Origin: Chelydra serpentina
Lineage: Eukaryota > Chordata > Testudines > Chelydridae
Direction: 5' to 3'
Length of the DNA: 64,000 bases
Assembly (NCBI GenBank): GCA_037349315.1
Contig: JBAIAC010000006.1
Coordinates: 12,001,501 to 12,065,500 of the forward strand
The notes under the pieces are model-generated. The model was not told the DNA's origin and did not search any database. It was given only the letters and a program-made list of their open reading frames with translations. Positions 1 to 10,660 of this stretch are shown in pieces. Numbering within the stretch: the stretch's first letter is position 1; every line of letters starts with the position of its first letter. Both the position numbers and the translations under genes were made by a program.

Positions 1-259
1 GAGTTTTGTACATGACAAAGGCAAAGTTGCCACAATGAGACAGGCTCTGCCCTTTTCAACAATGGCGTAAATCTGGAGTAACTCCACTGAGGTGAGGAGA
101 TTCATTCCCCAGATTCACTGCCTTGTCCCTGACAGCAGTATTTGGCCCATACATTGTTGATTTTAATGGTGAGCAAACTCAAAAGTTGTAGAGTTTGATT
201 GCAAGATAAGCAGCCAGCATTTGGGAGCACTGGCAGCTCTGTGTCAGCATTTTAGTTGG

Positions 260-756
260 GGTTAGTGGAGTGCTCCTCAAATTCTGGGGCACGCCCATTA
301 AGGGGGCATGGAGGAATGTTTGGGGGGGCCTGGCAAGGCCTGGGCCAGCCCCCCATGGTGGGCAGGGAGGGAGCACCACAAAGCCCTGCTCTGCCCCCAG
401 CTCTGGCCCCAGCTCCCGACTCAGCTCCTGGCCTCGTCCCCAGCTGTGGCCCCAGCTCCGACCCTGCCCCCCAGCTGTGGCTCTGGCCTTGGCTCCTGGC
501 TCCCAACTCAACTATAGCTCCGTACCCAGCCCCAGCTGCCGGCCCAGCCTGCTCCTTGCCCTAGGCCCACCCCCAGCCTCGGGTCCCAACCATGGCTCCA
601 CTCCCAGTTCCAGCCCTGCTCCCAGCCACAGACTGGCCCCCAGCTGCAGCCCTGGCCTAGGGCCCTGGCTCCCAGCCACGGCTCCCAACCTCTGCTGGGC
701 AGGACAAAGGGGGGAAGTGGCATGAGGTAAAAAGGTTGGGGACCACTGGGTTAGTG
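260..756. mobile_element. hAT-type non-autonomous DNA transposon, GC-rich, with 8-bp target duplication
   Basis: The element spans about 268-748 and is flanked by a perfect 8-bp direct repeat GGTTAGTG (260-267 and 749-756), the target-site size of hAT transposons. The right end, read inward, is CAGTGGTCCCCAACC; the left end is a diverged match (GAGTGCTCCTCAAATT). The interior is a degenerate C-rich tandem of CCCAGCTC/CTGGCCC words that keeps several reading frames open by composition alone. No transposase is visible. It shares termini and interior with the copy at 56087-56600, so the two are one family. Confidence 0.75.
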
Positions 757-1316
757 CAATTCACCGTGTCACCCTATTAACTAAGGACACTTCTGAATAC
801 TACCATAAAAGTGGCTCTTACTGCCATAGCGTTACAGCAAATTTCCCCTTTAGCACCCACCCTGGTGGCTACTTTCTTGGCCCCAGGATGGTTTGTTTCT
901 ATTCAAGTCTTCCATGGCCTGGCCTGGCCCTCCACTCGGGTCACTTAAAAGTCCAACACCCTTCCAGAGTAACAAAAGGTCCAAGCGTAAGTCCAAATAA
1001 ACGGAAACTAATCATTTTTCTGCCCCTCTGGGGCTACCCTGAAGTCCTCTGCTTTTATCTCTGGGCCCTGCAGAGTTTCTCCTTTGTTGCTTCTGCCCCA
1101 TTACATTTTCCTCACTGCTTCCCCTCACCAGAGATTCGAGCAGTTTAACTCCAGGATCTCGCTACCCTTCACAGGCCCTGCAGCAAGGTTTACCCCCAAG
1201 AAACCTAACCTTCTCCTCCCTGTGGGTCTCCTCTTGCTCCTCTCTCCGGGGTCACTGCCCTCTGACTGCACCACGGCTCTGTTTAAGGAGGATTGTCTCA
1301 GATCCTCCACAGCTGA
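757..1316. other. Unassigned non-coding DNA
   Basis: Ordinary composition, with short open frames that lack codon bias or recognisable motifs. I see no gene or repeat I can name. Confidence 0.5.
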
Positions 1317-1414
1317 GGCTGGTCATTATAATTAAGTCTCCATCACACTCAGCTGGGAGACAGACAGCTGTCTCCCAGCTGAGTGTGATGGAGACTTAAT
1401 TATAATGACCAGCC
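1317..1414. repeat. Perfect 47-bp inverted repeat with 4-nt loop
   Basis: Positions 1317-1363 are the exact reverse complement of 1368-1414, separated only by ACAG (1364-1367). There are no mismatches in 47 base pairs. The flanks show no target duplication and the arms do not match the termini of any transposon seen here. It may be a true palindrome made by template switching during replication, or a fold-back artefact of library preparation or assembly. Confidence 0.95.
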
Positions 1415-1497
1415 CAAGATAAACCCAGCTTGCCTTGAAAAGCCAGCCGGCCTGCGACACTCAGTACTGTGCCGTGGCAGCTCGGCTGTTCTAGAAT

Positions 1498-1990
1498 AAT
1501 CATAAAAATAACACACCACGTAGATGTTACATAGCATTTGTCATCCAGAGATCTCAAAGTGCTTTACAAAGGGTATGTCTCCACAGCAGCTGGGAGCATG
1601 CTTCCCAATGTGGAAAGACAGACATGAGCTAGCTCTGCACAAGCTACAGTGCTAAAAATAACAGCGTGGCCACGGTGGCATGGATGGCAGTTTGGGCTAG
1701 CCACGTGAGTACAAAGCCGCCTGAGCCCCTGTTATGTCCCTGGGTAGCTAGCCCGAGCCTCCGCACTGCTAATTTTTAGTAAGGTAGCTCGAGCACAGCT
1801 AGCACACGTCTGTCTACCCATCTGGAAAGAATGCTCCCAGCTAGTGTGTAGACCTAGAACATTATCACCTGTTTATGGAGGGGGAAACTGAGGCACAGAG
1901 GGGTGAAGTGACTTCCCAAGGTCACACTAGTGCTGCTTTAGAGCCCCCCTCCTGGAACTACCACATGTGCGTAATAGAGCAGCTGCCCCA
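1498..1990 (-). mobile_element. MIR/CORE-SINE-like element, split by a MITE
   Basis: The left part (about 1498-1570) ends with the widespread phrase 'atctcaaagtgctttacaaa'. The right part (about 1857-1990) carries the reverse complement of the MIR core ('ggggaaactgaggcacagag', then a 'gtgacttcccaaggtcaca' variant). In related copies these two parts are contiguous, so the intervening 1571-1856 is a later insertion. Old amniote SINE remnant; boundaries approximate. Confidence 0.6.
1571..1856. mobile_element. MITE inserted in a MIR-like SINE
   Basis: The left end GGGTATGTCTCCACAG and right end CTAGTGTGTAGACC are inverted. A longer inner inverted pair (AGCTGGGAGCA near 1590, TGCTCCCAGCT near 1831) supports a terminal-inverted-repeat element. 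The outer termini resemble the Chompy-like Harbinger MITEs elsewhere in the window. No coding capacity. Confidence 0.6.
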
Positions 1991-2029
1991 TAGGGGTGCT
2001 TTGATTTTAAGGGCAATTCTGTGAAAGTA

Positions 2030-2350
2030 ATAGAGATGGTCAAAAATATTCTTCTTAGGAAATTTTAAAAATATATTTGGTTTGTTTCATTGACATTTCC
2101 CCTCAATTTTTAGTGTCTTTTAATTAAAAAAAAAAGAAACATTTTCAGTTTTCTAAAACCAAGTTCGGTTAACATTTTTGGTTTTCAGAAACTTTTTTGC
2201 TAAAAACATTCAGGTTTTTGGTAAAAATGTTCAGGTTTTGGCTTCCTCCAAATGGCAGAAAATTTCATCTAGACTGAAGTGTTTTTTTGTGAAAATGTTC
2301 AGCTGCAACCAAAAGCCACATTTTATTACGATTCAATGGAAAAATGTCAA
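2030..2350. repeat. AT-rich sauropsid dispersed repeat
   Basis: Long runs of T and A with repeated words such as 'aaatgttcaggttttgg' and 'acattttcagttttc'. The same style of sequence recurs at 28600-28935, 32890-33062, 39546-40000 and 41875-42055, so I treat them as one loosely defined repeat family. Class unknown. Confidence 0.4.
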
Positions 2351-3701
2351 TCAGCTCTGGAAACAAAAGCTGTGAACAGCAGGTAGGTTAGGATTAAGTT
2401 GAAGCTAAATTCAATGGACTTATTTTTAGTTCCTTGTATTTCACAGTGAGGCAGCGATCCAGGTGCCATGAAGCCAGCAGAGCCGCAGGTCTGGAAGCTT
2501 GTCCATCTTGTTCCTTTTGGACCTCTCATGAGAACAGGCTTTTCTCTGTGAGAGTTCCTGTCCTTCGGAGGGACCAGAAACCCCACAAGAGCAGCCTCTC
2601 TTGGGGCATATCGGCATCAGCCCCAAATAAAACCACAAAGTGCAGAGGGATTTGAAATCCAAGCATCCCCCTCCCGCCCCCAAAAAAGGTTTTTTTTCAA
2701 AGTTCCAAAAAAGATTCCAGTGCAATTTTAGATCATTTGAAAAAAAAAAACCCTCGTTTACTCATTACATTGAATCTAAAAGGGCAACCCCTCTCCCCAT
2801 TCCTCGGCGCTATTCTTGGCTGCTTAAACTCCCTTCCCTGCTCATAGTGCTATCAGGGAAGATACAATTAATGTTCCTGCTTTCGCTGTATTTCTGGACT
2901 CAAGGGACAAATCAGGAAACTTTATGTCAGCAAGAATGTGAACAATAAAGGCAACGTTGGTCACATGTTATAAAACTGTTTCGCTCCCTTTTTATTTTTT
3001 TGGCCCAGCAGTATGATGTGTTAACAATTTTGGTGGTTTAACAGTTCACACTTCCAGCACGTTTAGCCATTGGCACATGGGGTTTTTATGCCTTTAACAG
3101 TTTTCTTCATTAAAGTGGGTTCCACGGTGTCTTAAAAAATGTTTTCCTTAGACTGCGTGTTTGTTATTTTATATGGTGCAGTTGAAAAGCAGCCTAACAT
3201 AGCCTTGGAAAATGCACACTGAATAGATGAACCCAGAAAAGGCAGCAGGATTAGCAAAAAACCAAACCCATATTCTGTTAAGAACTGCTGATTGCACTTT
3301 GAAGTTTTCTGTTTTAATTGCTAGGAGTTTCTTAATTCCTTCTGAGCTTGGGAAAACTAACAGCGAATATAAGCATTGCAGGAGAAACCCCCTTTCTCCA
3401 AGATTTTTTTGAAATGGCTTTCATCCCCCTCACAGTCCCCTAAAACTCCCTGAAAGGAACAGTGCTGGCATTTTATTTTTGAGGAGATTGCAGGGGGTGG
3501 ACACGGAAGGGAGAAGGGGGTAGTTATTTCTGTAGAACGGGGTCTGGTTCTTGTCGGCACAAGAGACACCCAGGTGTTTTCACAGCAACCCCAGCATAGG
3601 GACCTTTTGGAGCCGATCTCAATTCCTGTTTGCCAAACTACACTTTCAAGAGGTGTCAGGTATCGAGAACCTGTTCCAAATGCCAAGCCAAGCAATGAAG
3701 T
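2351..3701. other. Unassigned non-coding DNA
   Basis: No convincing gene or named repeat. Small frames on both strands look like background. Confidence 0.45.
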
Positions 3702-3741
3702 AAAAAAAAAAAAAAAGAAGAAGAAGAAGAAGAAGAAGAAG
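3702..3741. repeat. Poly-A followed by (GAA)n microsatellite
   Basis: A run of about 15 A is followed by about eight GAA/AAG units. It may mark the A-rich tail of an old retroelement, but no element body is recognisable upstream. Confidence 0.9.
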
Positions 3742-4606
3742 TGGGGGGAGGGAAGGAAGAGAGGGGTTGGGGAAAATATTCCTTCGAGAAGAAAAAGGTA
3801 GTTGTTCCAACTTGGCTGGTTCTTTTTAAAATAATTAGTTAAGCAGTGTATAAAAACAGGTAAGTCTGTTCTGTATTGCTCAGGGACTTGGCAGGCCCCT
3901 TTCCTTCCCCACGTTAGTGGAATTTTTGTGAACCACTAGTTCACAGGACAAGGGAAGGGAATTGTATCACCATGACCTAAGGCAACCCAACTTGTAAGGT
4001 TAACCATAATTTTTTAAACTAACATGACCTCTGTTAACCCTTCCACTCCAATCTTTTTTTTTAAAGAGAGAAACATGTTTACAAAACCTCTAGAAAGAAG
4101 AAAAAAAAAGGCAACAAAACCCGGTAGTCTCCCCACCACCACCTCCTTCTTTTTCCTCTGAGTGTACATTGATAACCAGCGTTTATGGGGTCTCAGTGCA
4201 CTAGGTCTAAGGACTTGGCTTTCCAATGAGTCATGGAATCATAAAATTAAGCCATGCTGGGAAGCCAAAAGAATCCTGTTTAAAGTATGCATTTGGAGGT
4301 TTACAGGAATTTTCACGTCTGGCTGTCTGAGTCACATGTTCTCATAGTCAACATGATACATCCTTTTTTTAATGATATTGTTGGACTGCTTTATTTTATT
4401 TCACTTACTCATCCCTCTCTCCTCATTCTGCAGACGAACTCAGGCCATTTCCTTCAGCTGGGAAGCAAGGTCGAGCAGCCTTAAGCCCCCCCTCGCTCAC
4501 CCACCCATGACAATATCTGAAATCCAGCCACTGAAGCCAATACCAGCACTACTGTGGCCAGCTGGAAGCAGTGAAGAGTCATGATATACGCAGTAGTCAG
4601 CTCCCC
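3742..4606. other. Unassigned non-coding DNA
   Basis: AT-rich, with no recognisable gene or repeat. Confidence 0.45.
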
Positions 4607-4756
4607 TGTCAAAGCTTGCATCCGACGAAGTGGGTATTCACCCACGAAAGCTTATGCTCCAATGCGTCTGTTAGTCTATAAGGTGCCACGGGACCCTTTG
4701 TCGCTTCTACAGATCCAGACTAACACGGCTACCCCTCTGATACTTGTCAAAGCTTG
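4607..4756 (+). mobile_element. Penelope-like element (PLE) terminal fragment with target duplication
   Basis: The fragment 4619-4744 is flanked by a 12-bp direct repeat TGTCAAAGCTTG (4607-4618 and 4745-4756). It contains a hammerhead-like core, then 'gtctgttagtctataagg' and ends near 'acacggctacccctctgata'. The same sequence occurs at 45669-45923 and 62185-62263. I assign it to Penelope-like retroelements because their terminal repeats are known to carry hammerhead ribozyme motifs; this is an inference. No reverse transcriptase is present. Confidence 0.6.
4622..4660 (+). ncRNA. Hammerhead ribozyme-like motif (PLE type), probably decayed
   Basis: Expected order: CUGANGA, stem II, GAAA, short stem III, cleavage triplet. 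Here the first box reads CCGACGA (4622-4628), so the conserved U is lost. Stem II is TGGGT-ATTC-ACCCA, GAAA sits at 4646-4649, and GC-TTAT-GC gives the very short stem III typical of PLE hammerheads, followed by TCC. The U-to-C change should weaken or abolish cleavage. Confidence 0.5.
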
Positions 4757-5367
4757 GATGCCGAATGCACCCTAACCAGAATGTGTCAAGCTCCGCGACA
4801 CCTGAGTCTGCCTCAGAACTTAAGTAGCCATTTGTGATCTACACAAATCCACTGGATCAAAACCAGACAGCTGTCAGCCATGTAGCACAGCTCTTTCCTG
4901 AGAGCCTATAACTACCTATTTTCATTTGAGATTACTCGGGGACATCATTTGGGCACCTGGTGTGTATATGTATGAATAGCTGGACTTGAACTCATCTTGG
5001 ATTGTGCCATTTGAAGAACTGTTGTCTAGTCTCTGGAAGCTTTGCTGATCTAAGCCAGCTGAGGATCAGGATGCCTGAATTTACCTAGGACTTTAATGTC
5101 ATAATAATTTGGCCATTCTTAATACACTCATTCCTTGAAGGGATACCTCCACTAATATATATATTAAGAAGTTATTACATGAAAGAGGACTGAAGGTAAA
5201 AAAATAAAAGGATTAAAGGTAAAATCAGGGCGCCAGATCCCCAGCTGGTGCAAACTGGCGTAGCTTGAAGACACTTTATTAGATATCTAGGCACTAATTA
5301 CCTTTCAAGTGATGTCCGGCACGGCCTTCTAGTTTAGGATCAGTTTCAGTCCAAGTATTTTTTTATA
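4757..5367. other. Unassigned non-coding DNA
   Basis: No gene seen. Around 5230-5290 there is a short match to the sauropsid 'gatcc..ctggtgcaaa..ggcgtagc' repeat style found elsewhere in the window. Confidence 0.45.
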
Positions 5368-5760
5368 TACTGTGACAAGGTGTACTGGGCCATTCGAGGC
5401 CTCCTGCTGAACGTCTCACAGTCCTACCATGCTCTGCCCCAGAAAGTGGGTCCTCCAGGCCTGCCTAGAAAAGCTGCAGGGAAGCAACTCATCAGAGAGC
5501 GGCCGGCTCAGTTCAAAGGAGCTGCAAGGCCTGAGCAGGTCAATTCCTGGCTAGGAGCAGAAGGGATAAGACAGAGGAACTCTCCAAGCAAGGAGGCCTG
5601 GGACAGACCCTGTGCAAACAGGGAACAGACCAAGAACCCCAGGTCTGTAACCCAAAGGTAACGGGTGAAGGTGATGGAACCAAGGGGGAAGCAGCCCAGG
5701 GAATGTAGCAGCAGCAACTATTAAAGGAAATGGCATGTGGCTGCTATTTGTAGGGTGTAA
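5368..5760 (+). repeat. Unclassified turtle repeat, possibly LTR-like
   Basis: It begins TGTGACAAGGTGTACTGG, similar to starts at about 6745 (TGTGACAGGGTG, plus) and 52114 (TGTGACGGGGTG, minus). TG starts and purine-rich bodies fit long terminal repeats, but I find no partner end, target duplication or internal gene. Class is a guess. Confidence 0.3.
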
Positions 5761-6214
5761 CTCTCACCTTGGTACTCCTCTGATGCTGGCCCACTGTGGG
5801 CCAATCTGGCCCGCTAGGGTACATTAGAATGGTCTGAATGCATTTACATCTTTCTCTGCTCATCCAAGTGAGCCTTTGCAGTGGATCCTGATCACTATGT
5901 TGGATGGTCTTGTAGAGCAGTTCAAGCTGTATTTGTTCCTAATGCTCCTTTCCATTTGAATGTCATCATTTCATTTTATGGGCCACGTGCCTCTGACTTA
6001 ATCATTTGTTCCCTGAAATAAAACAAAACAAAGAAGTTACAGACTTTGTTCAGTTATAGAAACATGAGGAACAGAAACTGCTGATGGTGAAAACTAACAT
6101 CATCCCAAGCACTGGCTCCCAAGGATGGTTCCTCTAGAGGTATGTCACTAGAGGCTCGTGTGTGTGGGTGTGTGTGAGAGTTTCCATACTTGCTCATTTT
6201 TGTGTTTCTCATAG
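5761..6214. other. Unassigned non-coding DNA
   Basis: No recognisable gene. A pyrimidine-rich tract ending in TAG at 6192-6214 precedes the candidate exon described next. Confidence 0.4.
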
Positions 6215-6367
6215 GAAAATACCCCTGTTGCAGTTCTCACCAAATATACAGCAGCTCCGAGTGCGAAGAAACCACTGTCTGGTTCTGCAATCAACACTTG
6301 TTCAAAATTGGAGCGAAAAGACCAAATCTCCAACCAATTTTCCAATCCCTCCCCCAAAACAAGTTGA
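6215..6367 (+). CDS. Candidate exon, unidentified (speculative)
   Basis: A good acceptor (pyrimidine-rich tract ending 'tttctcatag', 6205-6214) is followed by 50 open codons to a TGA at 6365-6367. The translation is Ser/Lys/Pro/Thr-rich and starts ENTPVAVLTKYTAAPSAKKP, which could be a disordered C-terminal tail. I recognise no family. No partner exon was found on this strand, so a chance open frame is quite possible. Confidence 0.18.
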   Translation, partial: ENTPVAVLTKYTAAPSAKKPLSGSAINTCSKLERKDQISNQFSNPSPKTS

Positions 6368-6550
6368 GGAGACTCAGATAAAATAGGCCCCGGATCTCAA
6401 CACCCCTGATTTTGGAAAACAAAACAGCAACTGATGAGCTTTGCCCATCTGCACCCAAACTATTTTTATTGTTTAACATTAATATTGCAGTTGGGACTCT
6501 ATTGTGGTAGGCATTGTACCAGGCTCTGTTTACGATGTCCATGCATCCGT

Positions 6551-6730
6551 GGGGGGAGGGATAGCTCAGTGGTTTGAGCATTGGCCTGCTAAACCCAGGA
6601 TTGTGAGTTCAATCCTTGAGAGGGCCATTTAGGGATTTGGGGCAAAAATTGGGGATTGGTCCTGCTTTGAGCAGGGGGTTGGACTAGATGATCTCCTATG
6701 GTCCCTTCCAACCCTGATATTCTGTGATTC
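6551..6730 (+). mobile_element. Cry I-type turtle SINE (tRNA-Lys-derived)
   Basis: The head contains an A-box-like TAGCTCAGTGG (6562-6572) and a B-box-like GAGTTCAATCC about 35 bases later, as in a tRNA-derived pol III promoter. The tail ends 'ccctgatattctgtgattc', the CR1-type 3' end. It includes 'gattggtcctgctttgagca', the reverse complement of CR1 tail sequence at 19205-19233. Nearly full length. Cry I SINEs are a known cryptodiran turtle marker. Confidence 0.85.
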
Positions 6731-6743
6731 AATTCTATTCCAT

Positions 6744-7134
6744 GTGACAGGGTGCAGGAGTACTACCTAGCCCTAGTGAACAAAGAGTTAACTGCAGCTC
6801 AGCTTCCTGCTCCCTTTGCACAGGTGCTCAGGGGAAGTATTCCAAGGCTGGCTGCTTGGGGGAAGCAATTATGGGGGAAAGTGTCTTTGGGCAGGTAGAG
6901 TAGGTGCCACAGGTCGCTTTGGGCAGGTAGGACTCCATGCCCAGACTTAGGAGTATTATAAACACTTACCCAGAAGGAAGTGAACTTGCTGACTGCAATG
7001 TTGCATTTTCTTTTCTGCCGAGTCACTCCACCACCTACCAGGATGTTAATTCTCGGGGGCTGGGGCAGAACTCAGCCCCTGGAGGAATGCAAAGAAATAG
7101 GCAGCATTAACAATGGTGCAGAAGCAGGTAGTAG
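6744..7134. other. Unassigned DNA beginning with an LTR-like TGTGAC sequence
   Basis: It starts TGTGACAGGGTGCAGG, the same opening style as the repeats at 5368 and 52114 (minus). No gene recognised. Confidence 0.3.
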
Positions 7135-7424
7135 TAGGGTTGCCACCTTCCTACTGGCTGGTAAGCAGACCCCCGAGGCCCTGCCCTCTTCTCTGCCGCT
7201 TCCCCCTCGAAGGTTCCTCCCCTGCACACTGCTGTGAGCCACATGAGCAGCGTGACCCCTGGAGCTGACGGCAGCAACTGCCGCTGTGCTGCCTCCTTCC
7301 TTCCGCTTAGGGTGGCCACCGATCAAAAAACTGGACATCAGGGCTTGTCAAATGGCAGCCGGACACAAGCCGAAATCCGGATTGTCTGGGTGAAAACTGG
7401 ACAGGTGGCAACCCCAAGTAGTAG
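7127..7424. mobile_element. hAT-type MITE, TAGGG-terminus family
   Basis: The element 7135-7416 begins TAGGGTTGCCACC and ends GGTGGCAACCCCA. Flanking 8-mers match at 7 of 8 positions (GGTAGTAG and AGTAGTAG), the hAT duplication size. It shares termini with the elements at 31763, 42810, 47477 and 52341. Non-coding. Confidence 0.75.
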
Positions 7425-7436
7425 TAATATTACTAT

Positions 7437-7688
7437 CCTATTGGGGCCTTCTGTCCCACTCGCACTAGGCGTTCTACGAACATATAGGGAGAGACCGCCC
7501 CTACCGCAAGGAGTTTACAATCTAAGCAGACAAGACAGACGCACACTGGGAGGAGAAACAGTGGCACAGCGAAGAGAACCGTCTTAAACAAAGCCACCCA
7601 GCACAGCAGTGACAGAGCCAAGAAGAGAATCCGCGTCTCCTGACTCCCAGTCCAGTGCCCCATCCACTAGCCCATGCTGCCTCCCACT
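7437..7688 (-). mobile_element. MIR/CORE-SINE-like element
   Basis: Read on the minus strand, a tRNA-like head starting near 7688 ('gcatgggctagtggatggggc') leads into 'gactgggagtcaggagac', a damaged core, and an L2-like tail whose plus-strand form is 'caaggagtttacaatctaa'. Promoter boxes are diverged. Confidence 0.7.
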
Positions 7689-8204
7689 TCCTAACAACAC
7701 GCTAAAATCTCTGCCTAATTCACATTCTTGTCCATTCAGATCAGCCCCTGACTAGGTTTTCTCAGCTGTAACAGACAACTGTACATGTAAAATATTTATT
7801 TGGTCTTAAAACTATTGCTTTAATGAAAAAAATATCTCCTTTTCTCCGCCTTGCCTGGAACACCTTGCCCTATTTCTCTCTTCTTCCACCTTTTTTTCAC
7901 TGAGTCAGATTTAGCTAAAGCATCCAGGGTGTGCTGGGATTTTCACTCTTACTCCTTCAACTCTAAAGTGAGAAGGGACGAGGGCTGGAAATTGTTTCAG
8001 GCCTCAGTTTATATTAGTACGGCATGTGCACATTTGAAAATCTCCCTCGTTCACTAAAAAAGAACAATTCGAAACTTTGAGGCTGAGATTTTCAAAGGGA
8101 TGCCTGAGGGATGTTGACACCCAGTTCCAATTTAAACTAGTCTCTCTATCTCTGAAATATGAGACCATAGAAATCCCAGATTGGGTCCCAAGATTAGTGG
8201 ATAC
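7689..8204. other. Unassigned non-coding DNA
   Basis: Near 8075-8110 'ggctgagattttcaaaggga' matches a common sauropsid dispersed repeat also seen near 28935. Nothing coding recognised. Confidence 0.45.
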
Positions 8205-8345
8205 TTTTGACTCTAATGTCTCTGTGCCTCAGTCTCCTGTCTATAAAATGGTGATAATATCATGCTCTCTTTCCCACAGAAGTGTTGTGAAGGCAAATCC
8301 ATTAATGTTTGTGAAGCACTCAGATAGAATAGTGAAGAGCACCAC
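8205..8345 (+). mobile_element. MIR/CORE-SINE-like fragment
   Basis: Carries the characteristic core: 'tgcctcagtctcctgtctat', then 'aaaatggtgataatatcatg', 'acagaagtgttgtgaaggca' and 'gtgaagcactcaga'. Head and tail are missing. Confidence 0.65.
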
Positions 8346-9640
8346 TGAATGGGCCAGGAGAATATTAACTGTTCTGTATTCACAGCAGGGTTGGAATAGT
8401 GTACAGAAAGTGAGGCCTAGGGCCACACACTGCTCAATGAGGAGAAAACAAAATACTGAATAGCTGCACACTAAGTGAGCATCATCCATTCTGTGCACTG
8501 AGTGATGCAGGGCACCTGCAGAAAAAATAGTATGTGATCATATAATTAAAGCCTGTCTCATAAAGCATAAGCACAAGGGGGCCAAATTAAAATTGCACAG
8601 GCAGCCTTAATTCTAGCACTTCCTAACTTCTGAGTGCTTGACTGTGCAACCTGAATAAGCTTTTAATGTAGTTTTTTGTATGTAATTTCCTAGGTTTTCA
8701 ACAAACAAACAAACAGAGGAATGCTGGGTTCTATTCCAGACTCTGAGGGGAGCGTTCTCTAATGATTACAGACCCTGGAGCCTGCCCTTCCAAGACTGGC
8801 TTCTTCAATGCCAGCCCTTCCAGGCTGTCCTTGTCCCAGTCTGTCTCCCCTCTTCAGCTCCATGTCCCGGTCCCCCACCTCCTCATCACGATCCAAACCC
8901 TCCCAACCCCCTCGGCTTCACGTCCTATTCCCTCTCCAGCTTCTCATCTCAGTCCTCCACACCTACCCCAGGCTTTTTATAACAAACTCCCTCCCAGCCC
9001 CCCAACCTTTTATCCCAGTCTCCTTCCTTACCACTACAGGCCAACTCCTCACCCATTTGCATTTTAGTCAGGCTGCCATTTCCTTCTCCTCCACACTGTC
9101 TGGGCAACAGCCGGGGCAGTTCTGACAGCACACGAGAGACTCAGTTCCTGTGCTTAGCGCCACAGTGGGAGGAACAATGTTAGGGACAACCTTGCTCAGC
9201 CCCTGCAACCCTGAGCTAAAGCATGCTCAGTGCACATGGACTCTTTGGAAAATTCAGCTGCCAAGCCCCAGTGTATCTCTACTGAGCATGTGCACACTAA
9301 CATTTTTTTTCCCAGTGGCTGTTAACTTGGCCAGATTTGGATGGCTTTTCACAGGGATGGTAAAGGGGACCAAGACAAATTGCCCCTCACTACCTCCCCC
9401 ACCACCACCAACTAGAACGTCTTAACAAAAGTCATGAGAATTTTTTAACATGGGCAAAATGATGGTGGTTTCCCCCCCTTCCCCCTTACTTTGTTCCAGG
9501 AAACGATGGGTCCATTTTGACTGAAATTTTCAAATACAACCCAGGCTCAAGCCGACACCCAGAATGGAAAAGATCACTCTGAATGCTTAAACTTTAGAAA
9601 AGTTATAAGCAACTGAAAAAACCCCAATGGGTGCCATGGT
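8346..9640. other. Unassigned DNA with (CAAA)n and a C/T-rich tract
   Basis: A short (CAAA)n microsatellite lies at about 8699-8715. A pyrimidine-rich tract at about 8780-9060 gives long compositional frames on the plus strand that I do not regard as genes. Confidence 0.45.
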
Positions 9641-10200
9641 CCACTGCTGTGAGGTGATGACTTGCCTCCTGGCCAGAGGGGAGTGAGCTAGGGTGATGAG
9701 CTGTTAGTCACCTGGGGCTTATAAGCAGACTGAGGGAGCTCAGTAGGGAGGAGACAGCAGAGAAGACAGGACTCTCCTACAGGAACAAACCCGCAGGAGA
9801 AGGACAAGTGCCTCTGAGGGGAAGCCCTGAGCAAGGGCCTAGAAGGAGCAGGTAGATTCCTAGGGGAAGATGCTGACGTGCCCGGAGAAGGGAGGCAATG
9901 GGGGCAAACCTGCTACACCAGAACCAATAAAGAGGAACTCTTCAAGAGCAGGTTAGTTTCCTGGGCAGAGCCTGAGGTAATGCTAGTAAGAGCACTTAAA
10001 TGGAGCCTGAGTGGGGGTGGAAGATTTATTAGCTTATTTGGACTTTCAGTTAGACCTTTTTGTTACCCCAGAAGGGGTTTTCAACTTTGTGACTGGGGGG
10101 GGTGGGGGGCTGAGCCCTGGAACACCCCTGAGAGGCAGATGGCCTACAGGAGGTTCTGGAGCAGAGGATACCAGTAACATTACACCCTGACGTAAGGGGG
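9641..10200 (+). repeat. Unclassified G/A-rich turtle repeat
   Basis: A GA-rich block resembling the body of the repeat at 5368-5760, with a TATA-like 'cttataagc' near 9718. It may be an LTR-like element, but no ends were resolved. The reading frame at 9878-10177 lacks any recognisable domain. Confidence 0.25.
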
Positions 10201-10417
10201 TGATCTAGTGGTGAGTGCATCCCATAACATGGGTCTTAATGTTGCCGGACACTTTCCATTTTATTAACAATAGACATCCCGACTTGTGCTGCCTATAATG
10301 CCACTTGTAATTCAGTTTAATGAAGCCTTTCATCACTGAGGTTGCCAGAGAATATTTATTATTAATTTCCAATTGGATAGCTATCCACTGAAACTACAAA
10401 GGTTGGGGTCAGCTAGG

Positions 10418-10660
10418 AAGGCCTTGTGATTATGGCACTGGCTGCGGAGATCAGTGTTCAATTCCTAGTTCTGCTATATAGTCCCTATGAGACCTTGTGT
10501 AAATCAATTCATCTCTGTGCCCTCGTTTTCCACCTGGAAATGGGGTTTAAAATGGCTCCTTTCTCCCACTTTTTGTCTGTCTTATCGATTTAGTTTGTAA
10601 GTTCTTTGTAGCAGAATTGATCTGTTACCACATGTGTACAGGGACGTGCAGAAAAGGCCT
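10418..10660 (+). mobile_element. MIR/CORE-SINE-like element
   Basis: A tRNA-like head ('gttcaattcctagttctgc', a B-box-like segment, near 10448) is followed by 'catctctgtgccctcgtttt', a diverged core, and the L2-like tail word 'agtttgtaagttctttg'. Near full length and old. Confidence 0.6.

Noticed and set aside
256..725. Overlapping frames of 69-151 codons in the GC-rich 268-748 block
   Set aside because: The region is a hAT element with target duplications and a tandem C-rich core. Frames are open on both strands through composition only.
3574..3801. Lys-rich 75-codon frame
   Set aside because: The lysine run is the translated poly-A/(GAA)n microsatellite.
6551..6600. tRNA gene
   Set aside because: The A- and B-box-like segments belong to Cry I SINEs; the sequence cannot fold as an intact tRNA and continues into a CR1-type tail. 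The same applies to 35640-35685 and 36680-36727.
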